From the NCBI GenBank assembly GCA_017852075.1, contig JAFMLQ010000008.1:1-54121 (forward strand): a stretch of 54,121 nt of DNA, in the 5' to 3' direction. The position numbers and the translations under genes were made by a program. Below, one piece after another: positions 24,563 through 35,597 of this stretch (position 1 is its first letter; each line of letters opens with the position of its first letter). Source of the stretch: Flavobacteriaceae bacterium. Its GTDB lineage: Bacteria > Bacteroidota > Bacteroidia > Flavobacteriales > Flavobacteriaceae. The notes beneath the pieces are model-generated. The model was given only the letters and a program-made list of their open reading frames with translations, searched no databases and was not told where the DNA came from.

Positions 24563-26373
24563 AATTGGTATATCAATGAAAACCTAGCATTGCGTCCTGG
24601 CATGGGAACCAAGTTAGTCTCAGAATACTCCTGATTGAAAAGGTTGTAAACAGCGGCTTGAAATTGAAACGATTTAAAATTCCAAATTACATTGGCATCC
24701 ACTACAGTATAGCCTTCTACTTGTGGGCGCTGAGCGTATTTCAATCCTAGAAAGCCTTGAAGCTTAGATGTAATTGTAGATCTGTAGGACGCTGTAAAAT
24801 GATGCTTTAAGGAGTTAATACTATAGCGAGAAAAGTTTACAGCCACCTCTCTTAAATCATCCGTCAGATAGGTATAGCCCAACTGAAGGTTTTGAGATTT
24901 TGTATTCCAAACAAAAGGAAAATTTATTTCGGTTTCAAAACCCCGACTGTCTAAAGTTTGAATGTTGGTGGCCTCCCAGAGTGCTTCTTCCGTAGGTTTG
25001 ACATAGTCAATCAAATTCTCGGCACTTCGGTCAAAATAAGCTGTATAAAAACGGAAGGAAGGAGCGTTATATCGAATCCCTAATTCTGTTGCCAGTGCTT
25101 CTTCTGGTTTTAAATTTTCATTCCCAACTGTGGTCCGATCTGCATAATACAAATCTGTATAGGTAGGGATACGATAGGTATAACCCAAGTTTGCATAGGC
25201 ATTCCAATGGTTGCTAATCTCATAACCAAGGTCAATGCCAGGATAGGTAAAACCTCCAAAATCTGAATAAAAATTGACTGCAACTCCTGGAGTCAGATTC
25301 AATCGTTTGCCCAAACGAAAGTGTTGCTCCAAAAAGAAGGTTGCCAATTGACGCGTACGGTATCCTAAATTATTGCTGGCAATAGAAACCCTGGAAACCT
25401 CTACACCAAGGCCTGTGATTCCCCAACTAGAAGTATAGCTGCTGTTTAAAGCAGCACCAAGTTTATGCGTTATATGCCAATTTTCATATACTTCGGGTTG
25501 GGCTCTAAGAAACAAGTAATGATCTTGTCCCCTTCGCCAATAAATATTGGGTTTTATAATCCAATTTCCTTTTTGAATTTTAGATTGTAAGGCAATGAGG
25601 CTTGCTTCTGTTTCTTCGTATTGATCTTTAGCCTCTGGAGAAGCATAAAAACCATTCGCTCCAAATTTCCTTCCCGAAAAAAAGGCAAGTACTTGTACGG
25701 GCAACTTTTTGTTCTCTGCTACACTTGCTTTGATATATGCCGTGTGATTTTTAAAATCAGTATTGTATCGGTATCCATCTGAAGAAATAGTAGAAAAATG
25801 GGTGAAAATTCCTCCGTTTTCGTTGCGTTTACTCAGACTTAGGCCTCCTTGTAATTGACTATAAGAACCTGCCCCAATTTGAGCAGTCCCCCCAGTTGTT
25901 ATTTCTTTTTTGGTTACAATATTTACTGCTCCAGTAAAAGCATTTTGTCCAAAAACACGAGCAGCAGGACCTTTAATGATTTCTATGCGTTCTATCGTTT
26001 CTAATGGAGGAAGAAAATTCAAACTATGGTGACCCGTTTGGGCATCGTCTAATTTGATTCCATCAATAAGAAGTAAGGTTTGATCAAAACTTCCGCCTCG
26101 AATATATAAATCTGCCTGTGCTCCAGAGACTCCTCTTCTGCGGATGTCAACTCCAGAAATTTGCTGGAGTGCATCTGCAACGGCTAATGCACCCGTAGCT
26201 TTTAATTCTTCAGAAGAAATAATTTGAATCGTTCGCGTGTTCTCTGAAAAGGGAATCTCAATTCTAGACGAAGAAACAACGACTTCTTTGAGGTTGTGTT
26301 GGGTTGGGATAGAATCCTGTTGGGCATTCAATAAATACACCGATAAAATCGATATTAAAAATAGAGGCTTCAT
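24559..26373 (-). CDS. TonB-dependent outer-membrane receptor, BtuB-like size
   Basis: 604 residues. Signal peptide (LFLISILSVYLLNAQ), then a plug domain (about 25-155: SSRIEIPFSENTRTIQII, LQQISGVDIRRRGVSGAQ, LLLIDGIKLDDAQTGHHS, IERIEIIKGPAARVFGQNAF) and a barrel ending in an aromatic strand (NARFSLIYQF). It lacks the N-terminal carboxypeptidase-like extension seen in the larger receptor nearby. The DDAQTGHH loop and short length resemble BtuB-type receptors, suggesting cobalamin or a similar small ligand, but no B12 riboswitch is recognised upstream. No other transport genes adjoin it. Confidence 0.86.
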   Translation of the reverse strand: MKPLFLISILSVYLLNAQQDSIPTQHNLKEVVVSSSRIEIPFSENTRTIQIISSEELKATGALAVADALQQISGVDIRRRGVSGAQADLYIRGGSFDQTLLLIDGIKLDDAQTGHHSLNFLPPLETIERIEIIKGPAARVFGQNAFTGAVNIVTKKEITTGGTAQIGAGSYSQLQGGLSLSKRNENGGIFTHFSTISSDGYRYNTDFKNHTAYIKASVAENKKLPVQVLAFFSGRKFGANGFYASPEAKDQYEETEASLIALQSKIQKGNWIIKPNIYWRRGQDHYLFLRAQPEVYENWHITHKLGAALNSSYTSSWGITGLGVEVSRVSIASNNLGYRTRQLATFFLEQHFRLGKRLNLTPGVAVNFYSDFGGFTYPGIDLGYEISNHWNAYANLGYTYRIPTYTDLYYADRTTVGNENLKPEEALATELGIRYNAPSFRFYTAYFDRSAENLIDYVKPTEEALWEATNIQTLDSRGFETEINFPFVWNTKSQNLQLGYTYLTDDLREVAVNFSRYSINSLKHHFTASYRSTITSKLQGFLGLKYAQRPQVEGYTVVDANVIWNFKSFQFQAAVYNLFNQEYSETNLVPMPGRNARFSLIYQF

Positions 26374-26414
26374 TTGGATGGGGGCTTAAAAAAAGTTGGA
26401 TTATGTTTGAGTTC

Positions 26415-26690
26415 TTACTCGGTCAAAAGAATGACTTTATTACCACTTAGTTCAACCGCACCAGATTGTATATCCAAATAGGTCATATTTCCATCTTGCA
26501 TAAATTTGGATTGGTGGGCTTCGTTCAGGGAAATGGATCCTTGAATTTTAACTTGTCCTGCCACTAAAGTAGAAACGATAGGTGCGTGGTTATTAAGTAT
26601 TTGAAAAGAACCAGAGTTACCTGGTACCGTTACACTTTCTACTTCCCCACTAAAAAGAAGGGCTTCAGGAGAAACGATTTCGAGTTCCAT
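26415..26690 (-). CDS. atpC: ATP synthase epsilon subunit
   Basis: 91 residues, only the N-terminal beta sandwich of epsilon (MELEIVSPEALLFSGEVESV, VPGNSGSFQILNNHAPIV). The C-terminal helical hairpin that inhibits ATP hydrolysis in E. coli is absent, as is usual in Bacteroidota. It stops about 40 bases before the TonB receptor start and begins three bases after atpD. Confidence 0.93.
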   Translation of the reverse strand: MELEIVSPEALLFSGEVESVTVPGNSGSFQILNNHAPIVSTLVAGQVKIQGSISLNEAHQSKFMQDGNMTYLDIQSGAVELSGNKVILLTE

Positions 26691-26693
26691 ACT

Positions 26694-28211
<1,518 letters not shown>

Positions 28212-28250
28212 CTACTTAATATTAGTTTTTTAGGTCGAAATTATGAGATG

Positions 28251-28258
28251 CAAATATA
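28251..28258 (-). promoter_or_regulatory. -7 box of the atpD-atpC operon
   Basis: Minus strand TATATTTG, a full match to TAnnTTTG, 46 bases before the atpD ATG. A TTTTTG lies further upstream but only 12 bases away, closer than the usual 17-23. Confidence 0.5.
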
Positions 28259-28340
28259 TGGGGTTCCTATCAAAAATCCGATACTTAACTCTTTTTTATT
28301 ATAATTTTTTAACTCTAACAATCCTTTGGGTTTCAATAAA

Positions 28341-28364
28341 AAAAGGGGCTTGTAAGCCCCTTTT
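28341..28364 (-). terminator. Intrinsic terminator between the large TonB receptor gene and atpD
   Basis: AAAAGGGGCTTGTAAGCCCC and TTTT form a perfect hairpin (GGGGCT/AGCCCC core). On the minus strand it is followed by a run of T (plus strand A run 28338-28344), so it ends the large TonB receptor transcript 20 bases after its stop and keeps it separate from atpD. It may act on both strands. Confidence 0.85.
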
Positions 28365-28384
28365 ATTTCGGTATTTTTCAAATA

Positions 28385-31336
28385 TTAAAACCCGTAACGC
28401 AATCCGATGTAATAGGTTGATCCAACGAGACCCGCTCCAGGAGCAGCATAATATTCGTCTCCAAATAAATTTGTCCCACCAATTTTAATATTAAAATCTT
28501 TTATGGTAAGGTTTATTTGCGCGTCCACTAGATTTCTGTCTGGAACAATTCCGTCAAAATAACTGCTCTCCCAGAGGAAAGATTCCAAATATTTATAATT
28601 CAATCCAAACCCAAAGTTTTTGAATAAGTTGTTATTGGAAAGAGAAACTTTGAATGTATTCTCAGGTGTATTAAATCCCGTTTCAAAATCTGGGTATGCT
28701 GTTTGATCAAAGTCTATCGTGGCGTTGGTATAACTTATCCCAAAATTAAAATCATCAAAAGTGGTGTCCAATCCGATATTAAATCCAGAAGATTTTACAT
28801 CAGCATCGGTATTGGAGTCAATCGCAACAACAGTAAATTGCCCCTGCGTTAAAGCTATAACACTTGCAGGGATGTCTACTCCAACAGGAGAAAATGCAGC
28901 AGGAATTATTTGTGTCCCAGCGACATCACCAACATGTGGAGTGGCTACAGTTTGACTTGCAATAAAGTTGTCATAATCATTTAAATAATAGCTCGCGTCT
29001 ATATAGATTTTCCCGATTTTTCCTCGATATCCCACTTCATATGCAACCACTTTTTCAGGTTGTACAGGATTTACTTCTGCTTTTTTAAGGAGAAGGGGGT
29101 TTTGGGTTGCAGAGAACTGCAGTACTGAGCTTAATGAATAGGAGTTGGACAAGATGTTATTTCCTGTCAGTGTTTCAAAAATATCCACTCCCAGTTGATT
29201 GAACAAACCTACTGCTTGAGCTCCTAATGCAGCTGAAGTTCCTCTGCTTGTAGTCTCATATCGGTCGAAATTGTCTGGTGCAGAACCCAATAAAATCGCA
29301 ACAGGAGTCTCTAAACCAATGTACTGATCTTGGTTTGTAGGGTATCTAAATCCAGTTTGATACGACAATCTAAAATTATGCTCTTTCGCTTTGTCTGGAC
29401 TTATCACTAAAGAAAGTCTAGGGGAGAAATTGGCATCAAAATTTTGTGCTCCATCATAACGAAGAGATCCTGTGAATTTAATTTGATCTGACACTTGTGT
29501 TTGCAATTGTGTGTACAATCCATATTCGTAAACACTGATCGGTCCGTTCTTATCCGTAAAAATAGTCCCATTAGAATTCAAACTGTAATTTCTATAAGAT
29601 CCTCCTACTTGTAGTTCTCCCAATTTTCCAAGATCCCCAAAATTGTAATTGGCATCTACATGGGTCAAGCTTGTTTTGTCTTTAAATTGAGATCCATTGT
29701 ACAATGGAGTTTGAGTGATGTTGTCATATAGTTGTTGAAACTCTGGTGTACCCACTTGTGCTAGAGTTGCATTGGCAGCAGTCCTTGCCGCACTGTGACT
29801 TGCGTTTCCAGTCAGTGCAGATTGGATGTAAGCACCTGCGTAGGTGGTAAACCACTCTTGTCCTTGTGAGATGTTTATGAATTGTCCTGTATAGACAGCA
29901 TCATAAGTATCTCCTGTATCTTCAACAGTAGTATATCCTCTGACGAAGAAATTATCTCCTCTCAATTCTAGTTTGTGCTGTTGTATTCCAAAATTCTTCA
30001 AAATGTATCGACTTGCCCCTTGGTAAATTGTATTTCCAGATGCAATCTTTGAGGTCCAAGACAATTCCACATCATCAGAAATTTTATAATATAAAGAAGC
30101 ATCAAGCTTTGTATTGGAGGCATCGTAATTCCAAAGATCTTTTTCTGCATATCCATCCATTCCGACTGTAGTTGATACAGAGGGAATTGCTTGTGCAATT
30201 TGACCATCAATAGCTGAGTCGGGAACTAATGCAGCACTGGGAAGTCCTATAGCAGCTGCAATTCCTTGCGCTACTAAACCTCTAACTTGAGGAGTAGCAA
30301 GTGCAATTTCTTGAAAATTTAAATTTTGTGTAATCTCATCCCCATAACGTGACAGTGCATTAAAAGCTGTCTCATTACCTGTTCGGGAAACCACTCTGTC
30401 AGGATTTCCAGGTCCTGCATCGACATACATTCGGTCATCCGTTTGAGCCCAATCCTTTCCTTCATAGTGAGAGAAATTGAACTTCACCGCAAACTTCTCG
30501 CTGAGTTTGAACGCGGCTCTTACACCCACATCATAATACGTATTGTCTCCATTGTTGGATGAAGAAGTGATTCCAGACTTTACATAGGCACTGATTCCTT
30601 CATTATCAAATGGACTCTTACTAGTCATCAATAAAATCCCGTTAAAAGCATTAGCTCCGTACAAGGCAGATGAAGCTCCAGGTAGTAATTCTACAGAAGC
30701 AACATCCAATTGATTTAAACCAATCAAATTTCCAATAGGAAATTGAATCCCAGGAGCTGCACTGTCCATACCGTCCACTAATTGAAGAAAACGCTCATTG
30801 GAAAAGGAAGCGAAACCTCTTGTGTTTACGATAGGAAGTGTAATTGAAGAGTACAATACATCTACTCCTTTTAAATTTTCTACTGAAGAGTAAAAATCAG
30901 AAGAAGTTGAATATTTTATATCGCTTAAGCCTAATCGTTCAATGGAAACGGGAGATTCAGCAATTCGTTCAGGTCTTCTAGATGCAGCTATAACTATTTC
31001 ATCTAGAGCTTCACCCGCTTCTAATGAGATGGTAATGTTTTGATCGGAGCTTGAAACCTCAACCACTTTTTCACTAAAACCAATTGAACTTACTTCAATT
31101 GAAAATGGTTTGTTTTGCTCTGTCTTCAGGTTGAAGTTACCATCAAAATCTGTAGCTGTCCCAATACTTGTCCCTTGGATAATAATGTTGGCACCAGGAA
31201 TAGCTTCACCTGTTTCTGCGTCAACTACAGTTCCTGAGATTGACGTTTGTGCTAAGACTACATTTGCCGCTAGTAAAAGCAAGGCAAAAAGTCCTGTTTT
31301 TAATACATTCTTTGTTTTCATATTTTTTATTTTCAT
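28385..31336 (-). CDS. Large TonB-dependent receptor with carboxypeptidase-like N-domain
   Basis: 983 residues. Signal peptide (LKTGLFALLLLAANVVLAQ), then a carboxypeptidase regulatory-like beta domain (about 30-115: SISGTVVDAETGEAIPGA, GTATDFDGNFNL), a plug (about 115-250: SSVENLKGVDVLY, VNTRGFASFSNERFLQLVDG, VELLPGASSALYGANAFNG) and a long barrel ending GSTYYIGLRYGF. A second ATG at 31321 (MKTKNVLK) is an equally good start. No SusD partner follows, so it is a stand-alone receptor. Ligand unknown. It ends before the terminator at 28341-28364. Confidence 0.9.
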   Translation of the reverse strand: MKIKNMKTKNVLKTGLFALLLLAANVVLAQTSISGTVVDAETGEAIPGANIIIQGTSIGTATDFDGNFNLKTEQNKPFSIEVSSIGFSEKVVEVSSSDQNITISLEAGEALDEIVIAASRRPERIAESPVSIERLGLSDIKYSTSSDFYSSVENLKGVDVLYSSITLPIVNTRGFASFSNERFLQLVDGMDSAAPGIQFPIGNLIGLNQLDVASVELLPGASSALYGANAFNGILLMTSKSPFDNEGISAYVKSGITSSSNNGDNTYYDVGVRAAFKLSEKFAVKFNFSHYEGKDWAQTDDRMYVDAGPGNPDRVVSRTGNETAFNALSRYGDEITQNLNFQEIALATPQVRGLVAQGIAAAIGLPSAALVPDSAIDGQIAQAIPSVSTTVGMDGYAEKDLWNYDASNTKLDASLYYKISDDVELSWTSKIASGNTIYQGASRYILKNFGIQQHKLELRGDNFFVRGYTTVEDTGDTYDAVYTGQFINISQGQEWFTTYAGAYIQSALTGNASHSAARTAANATLAQVGTPEFQQLYDNITQTPLYNGSQFKDKTSLTHVDANYNFGDLGKLGELQVGGSYRNYSLNSNGTIFTDKNGPISVYEYGLYTQLQTQVSDQIKFTGSLRYDGAQNFDANFSPRLSLVISPDKAKEHNFRLSYQTGFRYPTNQDQYIGLETPVAILLGSAPDNFDRYETTSRGTSAALGAQAVGLFNQLGVDIFETLTGNNILSNSYSLSSVLQFSATQNPLLLKKAEVNPVQPEKVVAYEVGYRGKIGKIYIDASYYLNDYDNFIASQTVATPHVGDVAGTQIIPAAFSPVGVDIPASVIALTQGQFTVVAIDSNTDADVKSSGFNIGLDTTFDDFNFGISYTNATIDFDQTAYPDFETGFNTPENTFKVSLSNNNLFKNFGFGLNYKYLESFLWESSYFDGIVPDRNLVDAQINLTIKDFNIKIGGTNLFGDEYYAAPGAGLVGSTYYIGLRYGF

Positions 31337-31581
31337 TGGTTTGGAACAAAGCGAGTTAGAAGTTCCGATAAGAAGTATGGGGGGGAAGTCTTATTATTTG
31401 TTCTCTAAAAGTAATATAATTTTTGGCTATATATATAGATTTTTACCAATTGTTCATTGCAAAAATCTTGTTGAACCTACAATTTCACTCCTGAAGCTTC
31501 TTCAAAAAGAGCACAATTTTAAAAAAAATTGGTAGGTTTACTCCAATTGAAAATTAAAATCAAAACAGTTTATTCCTCTTT

Positions 31582-32616
31582 GTGAAAAGTATCGTTTACT
31601 TTACGCTTAAATATCTATTGAGATATTACAATCACATTTATTTTAGAAATGTATCGGTTTACGGATACGAAAATATTCCTAATGAGGGAGGTGTTTTATT
31701 TTCACCCAATCATCAAGGTGCATTTTTAGATCCTTTAATTATTGGCTCTATGACCCCAAAAAAAATCACATCCCTCACTCGAAGCGATGTATTTGGTGGG
31801 CCACTTCAATGGTTTTTGGATGCCTTTCAAATGCTTCCAGTATATCGTATCAGAAACGGATTTAGCAATTTGAAAAAAAATGATGCCATTTTTGAACAAT
31901 GCTATGAAATACTGGGATCTGGAAAATTTTTAATGATGTTTTCAGAAGGTGGACACCACGATGAATATTACCTGAAAAGACTTTCAAAAGGAAGTAGTAG
32001 GTTAGCGTTTCAAGCCCAGCTCAAAAACCCGACTAAAAAAATATACCTCATGCCGGTGGGGATTAATTATGGACATCACAAGCAGCCTCGGTGTACCTTA
32101 CACCTAGTGTATGGAAATCCTTTGCTTGTTTCACAATTCATAAGCAAAACAAAAACTGAAGCGGAAAATATCAATATCCTTCGTCTTGAACTTCAAAATA
32201 GAATGCGAGACTGTATTTGGCTTCCAGAAAATACCGATACCTATCCGCTACAAAAAGAACGGATCAATAGACTGACTACCACTTTGGAATTTGAACCGTT
32301 AAAAAACAGTTTATCCCATAATTTTGAGCAACTCCCTAAAAGAAGAAAGTTGAGTATTAAAAGACGGGTGTTGGCTCATTTATTGGGCATCCCCAACCTT
32401 ATTCCACTCTGGATTACCAGGTTCATTATCGGAAAATTTGAGGATGTTGTTTTTGTTAGCTCTATGAAATACGCTATGGGCGTCTTTTTCTTTCCCCTTT
32501 GGTGGTTAGTAACCGCTATTCCAATTGCTTATGGGTTTGGAAACCTTGCAATGACTTATTATTTGGTTGTCTGTATCTTCTCATTATTTTTAAGACAACG
32601 TATTTTACTATCATAA
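31582..32616 (+). CDS. PlsC-like acyltransferase (LPLAT family)
   Basis: 344 residues, start GTG. The catalytic segment is SPNHQGAFLDPLIIG: His and Asp are five residues apart rather than the usual four of bacterial PlsC, a spacing also seen in the yeast Gpt2/Sct1-type glycerol-phosphate acyltransferases. A second motif SEGGHHDEY follows at the place of FPEGTRS, then YLMPVGINYGHH. Two hydrophobic segments near the C-terminus (about 300-340) anchor it. It should transfer acyl chains to glycerol-3-phosphate or lysophosphatidate in membrane lipid synthesis; the donor and acceptor are not determinable. Confidence 0.83.
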   Translation: MKSIVYFTLKYLLRYYNHIYFRNVSVYGYENIPNEGGVLFSPNHQGAFLDPLIIGSMTPKKITSLTRSDVFGGPLQWFLDAFQMLPVYRIRNGFSNLKKNDAIFEQCYEILGSGKFLMMFSEGGHHDEYYLKRLSKGSSRLAFQAQLKNPTKKIYLMPVGINYGHHKQPRCTLHLVYGNPLLVSQFISKTKTEAENINILRLELQNRMRDCIWLPENTDTYPLQKERINRLTTTLEFEPLKNSLSHNFEQLPKRRKLSIKRRVLAHLLGIPNLIPLWITRFIIGKFEDVVFVSSMKYAMGVFFFPLWWLVTAIPIAYGFGNLAMTYYLVVCIFSLFLRQRILLS

Positions 32617-32772
32617 ATCTATATTTAATAGATTTTAACAATAATAATGTGAAAATTAAAGGTTTTATTTAAAATTATCTATCATTAGTTATTGTTAATC
32701 TTATTATAAAATGTTTTGCTATAATAATTTCTTATTGTTTTGAGGTTGCATAAAGATTGTTAACTTGGCACT

Positions 32773-33738
32773 ATGAAGGATGTAATCATTATTGGCGCAG
32801 GACCCATAGGCCTTGCTTGTGGTATTGAAGCTCAAAAAAAGGGACTAGATTATATGATTTTTGACAAGGGTACTTTGGTCAACTCACTCTACCGCTATCC
32901 TTTAAACATGACTTTTTTCTCAACTTCTGACAAGTTGGAGATAGGCGAGGTTCCTTTTATTTCCCACAATGCCAAACCCACTCGAGCAGAAGCGTTAGAA
33001 TATTACCGAAGGGTTGCATCCCACTGGAAGCTTCATCTGAATCTTTACGAATCGATCGATACAATTGAAAAAGTTGATGGTTGTTTCAATATCAAAACCT
33101 CCAAAGGAGAATACACCGCACGTTCTCTGGTAATTGCTACTGGGTTTTACGATCGTCCATTTATGTTAGAAGTCCCAGGAGAAGAACTCCCTAAAGTAAA
33201 ACATTATTATTCAGAACCTCATCCCTATTACGGAATGGATTTGGTTGTTGTGGGTGCCGCCAACTCTGCTGTGGACGTCGCATTGGAAACATACAGAAAA
33301 GGGGCGAAAAGTGTAACTATGATTATTCGTGAAAAGGAAATTGGATCGAATGTCAAGTATTGGGCACGTCCGGATATTCTCAATCGTATCGAAGAAGGAA
33401 GTATTAAAGCCTACTTTGAAGCCACACTAACTGCGATAGAAGAACGCTTTGTGCACTTTAGCAATCCCACAGGAACACACAAATTGGCGAACGATTTTGT
33501 CTTGGCAATGACAGGTTATGAGCCTAATTTTGAAATGCTGGAGCAGGTGGGTGTTACATTTCAAAGGGATGCCTTCAAAACTCCAAAATACAATCCCGAA
33601 ACCATGGAGTCTGACGCTGCAAATGTATTTTTGGCAGGGGTCGTATGCGGTGGCTACAAAACCAATAAATGGTTTATCGAAAACTCAAGAGAGCACGCAG
33701 CAATCATCATGAATTCTATTGCTTCCAAATACTGTTAA
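32773..33738 (+). CDS. ypdA: YpdA/Bdr-type bacillithiol disulfide reductase
   Basis: 321 residues with two dinucleotide folds: FAD-binding VIIIGAGPIGLACGIEA at the N-terminus and NAD(P)-binding VVVGAANSAVDVALE near residue 157. It lacks the CxxC redox pair of thioredoxin reductase and matches YpdA, which reduces bacillithiol disulfide with NADPH. Bacillithiol biosynthesis genes are known in many Flavobacteriaceae but are not in this window. AT-rich DNA upstream has a possible TTTTG-N18-TAACTTG promoter ending a few bases before the ATG. Confidence 0.9.
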   Translation: MKDVIIIGAGPIGLACGIEAQKKGLDYMIFDKGTLVNSLYRYPLNMTFFSTSDKLEIGEVPFISHNAKPTRAEALEYYRRVASHWKLHLNLYESIDTIEKVDGCFNIKTSKGEYTARSLVIATGFYDRPFMLEVPGEELPKVKHYYSEPHPYYGMDLVVVGAANSAVDVALETYRKGAKSVTMIIREKEIGSNVKYWARPDILNRIEEGSIKAYFEATLTAIEERFVHFSNPTGTHKLANDFVLAMTGYEPNFEMLEQVGVTFQRDAFKTPKYNPETMESDAANVFLAGVVCGGYKTNKWFIENSREHAAIIMNSIASKYC

Positions 33739-33755
33739 TTCATCTAAATGGGTAA

Positions 33756-33780
33756 GGTTTTGACATCCTTCGTCAAATCC
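33756..33780. terminator. Possible bidirectional terminator between ypdA and the DUF4270 gene
   Basis: TTTGAC (33759-33764) and GTCAAA (33772-33777) pair across the loop ATCCTTC, with outer GG/CC. It lies in the 51-base gap between two convergent stops, but no good T-tract follows on either strand. Confidence 0.3.
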
Positions 33781-33789
33781 TAATTTGTG

Positions 33790-35586
33790 CTATTCGTAGG
33801 AAGAAAAAATAATTTGAAGCTTAACTCTTTTATCCTCTAGGGTGCTGTCAGGATGAGAGCCCACCAACACGGTGCCCAACGGATTGAGTGTTGCTGCAAG
33901 AGGATATTGAAACGTATCCGTAGCTTCTTCACTTGCCTTTATGACAGCCGTGTTTTCGATATTGGCTGTGACCACAAGGCCTAAGTCGTAATTAATAGAG
34001 TCATTCCTTATAATATTGGATACGTGATTTGTAAGATTAAACTTGTAGCGGTAGGGCTTCCCCTGGTCGTCTAACTCCAAAATTCCTCCAAAACTCTGTT
34101 TGCTTGCATTCGTTCCAAAGTTCGATACAGAATCGTCATTCAAATAATCACTAAGGGGCGCTCCAGAGTCATTGTTGAATAAATAAAGTCGCTGAGCTAA
34201 TAGATCTTCTGAAGTACTGGTTTCAGGATCTATATAAAACATAAGGCTGGCTTCATTTAAGAGTAGCGTTTCGTTTCGGATTCCTTCAAGTAATTCGTTA
34301 GAGTCTGGATTTTCATCAGAAAAAAGTCTTATTTTCCCATGCAATCTACTGCTTTGAACAAAAAGTTTGTCCGAAGGCTCGTTGTTTTTTGAAGCTTCTA
34401 TTCTTTGTGCAATAGCGGTGTCAAAAGCAACATTTTTCAATATTGTTGTACGATTTCCTGCCAGATTCATTACGAATAGCCTTTCTGCTTTTTCCTGGGT
34501 TTCATCTGTTGTCGATTGTGAATTAATTACATCGTGCTCATACAAAACTTTTATTTCGGCGTTTTGAACATCCAAAAGCATATACAAATCATCCGAAAAA
34601 TTTTCTGCTCTAATAATTATTCCTCGCATTGCTTTATAAAAGGCGTTATTTCCAGATAACGCATCGGCACCTTCTAAGTCAATCAAGCGTTCTTGAAAAA
34701 AATTGGTATCGAGAGGAATTCGAAGACGTGGAGTCAATCTCGTTTCTATTTGAGTAGTTTCGTCAACATCTGGAGTTTCTGGATCGTCCTCTTTATAATT
34801 GAATCGAATTTCATCAAAATTCAATGAAAAAGTATCATCAAATAACGTTGCTCCCACAAAACCTTCCTCGTAATAGTCTCGATTGGAATAATAGGTTTGT
34901 GCTGAGGTAAAATTGCTGTCAGGGTCTAAATCATTGAGGAAATAGGTCAGTTCATGAACCTGAAGGTTGAACTGAGCCTCTCGATTTCCATAAATCGAAT
35001 CGATCTGATACACCTTGTTTTCACTATCATAACCCTCATTGTCATTATCTTCATGATCCAAAATACCATCTCCGTCACTATCAGAACTCAAGGGGTTTAG
35101 GCCAGATTGAAATTCTACGATGTCTGTCAGTTCATCACCATCCGAGTTACTTTCTGGATTATTTGGATCCGCATCTAGGGAGTCAATTACTCCATCATTA
35201 TCGGTGTCATTAGTATTAGAAAAAAAGGGGATTTCTAGAAAAACCTCTTTTACTGTCTCATTTTCTTGATCTGATTCATCTTCAGAAGATTGCATTAAAT
35301 TTCCAAAAATTGGATCTAAACCAATGGATAACTGAGCAGCAAAACTTGCTTCTGCTTTTCCAAAAACAGGGTGTTCGATTTTTCCTAGTTGAAGGAGTGG
35401 CTGAACATTGGATTGCACTCGATCAAGACTTTTTTGATAAGTAAATACAGGGATGGTTTTTGTTTCTGTCTCCAACGCTTGATCGGATAACAACTCTTCT
35501 CCTACGGGATAAAAGTCTTGATTACAAGACAGTAACACAAAAAAAGCGTGAAGACACACAAAAAAGGGGATAGAATACCGTTTCAC
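33790..35586 (-). CDS. DUF4270 lipoprotein with inserted calcium-binding repeats
   Basis: 598 residues, start GTG. Lipoprotein signal ending VLLSC (Cys at 21) then NQDFYPVGEELL, a DUF4270 hallmark. Residues about 126-186 are an array of Asp-rich thrombospondin type 3 repeats (DTDNDGVIDSLDADP, NSDGDELTDIVEF, DSDGDGILDHEDND). The domain resumes with VYQIDSIYGNREAQF. The rest is beta-rich with no catalytic motif. DUF4270 proteins sit beside the glycogen synthase-like gene in many Flavobacteriaceae; the function is unknown. The stop of the upstream gene is 11 bases from this start, so both use the promoter at 36428-36462. Confidence 0.87.
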   Translation of the reverse strand: MKRYSIPFFVCLHAFFVLLSCNQDFYPVGEELLSDQALETETKTIPVFTYQKSLDRVQSNVQPLLQLGKIEHPVFGKAEASFAAQLSIGLDPIFGNLMQSSEDESDQENETVKEVFLEIPFFSNTNDTDNDGVIDSLDADPNNPESNSDGDELTDIVEFQSGLNPLSSDSDGDGILDHEDNDNEGYDSENKVYQIDSIYGNREAQFNLQVHELTYFLNDLDPDSNFTSAQTYYSNRDYYEEGFVGATLFDDTFSLNFDEIRFNYKEDDPETPDVDETTQIETRLTPRLRIPLDTNFFQERLIDLEGADALSGNNAFYKAMRGIIIRAENFSDDLYMLLDVQNAEIKVLYEHDVINSQSTTDETQEKAERLFVMNLAGNRTTILKNVAFDTAIAQRIEASKNNEPSDKLFVQSSRLHGKIRLFSDENPDSNELLEGIRNETLLLNEASLMFYIDPETSTSEDLLAQRLYLFNNDSGAPLSDYLNDDSVSNFGTNASKQSFGGILELDDQGKPYRYKFNLTNHVSNIIRNDSINYDLGLVVTANIENTAVIKASEEATDTFQYPLAATLNPLGTVLVGSHPDSTLEDKRVKLQIIFSSYE

Positions 35587-35597
35587 AAGTTGAACTG

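Noticed and set aside
26374-26414. B12 riboswitch before the BtuB-like receptor
   Set aside because: The gap to atpC is only about 40 bases and contains no B12-box-like sequence.
31110-31535. 141-codon plus-strand ORF opposite the start of the large TonB receptor gene
   Set aside because: Mostly antisense to a well-supported gene, no family signature and no conserved-looking domain.
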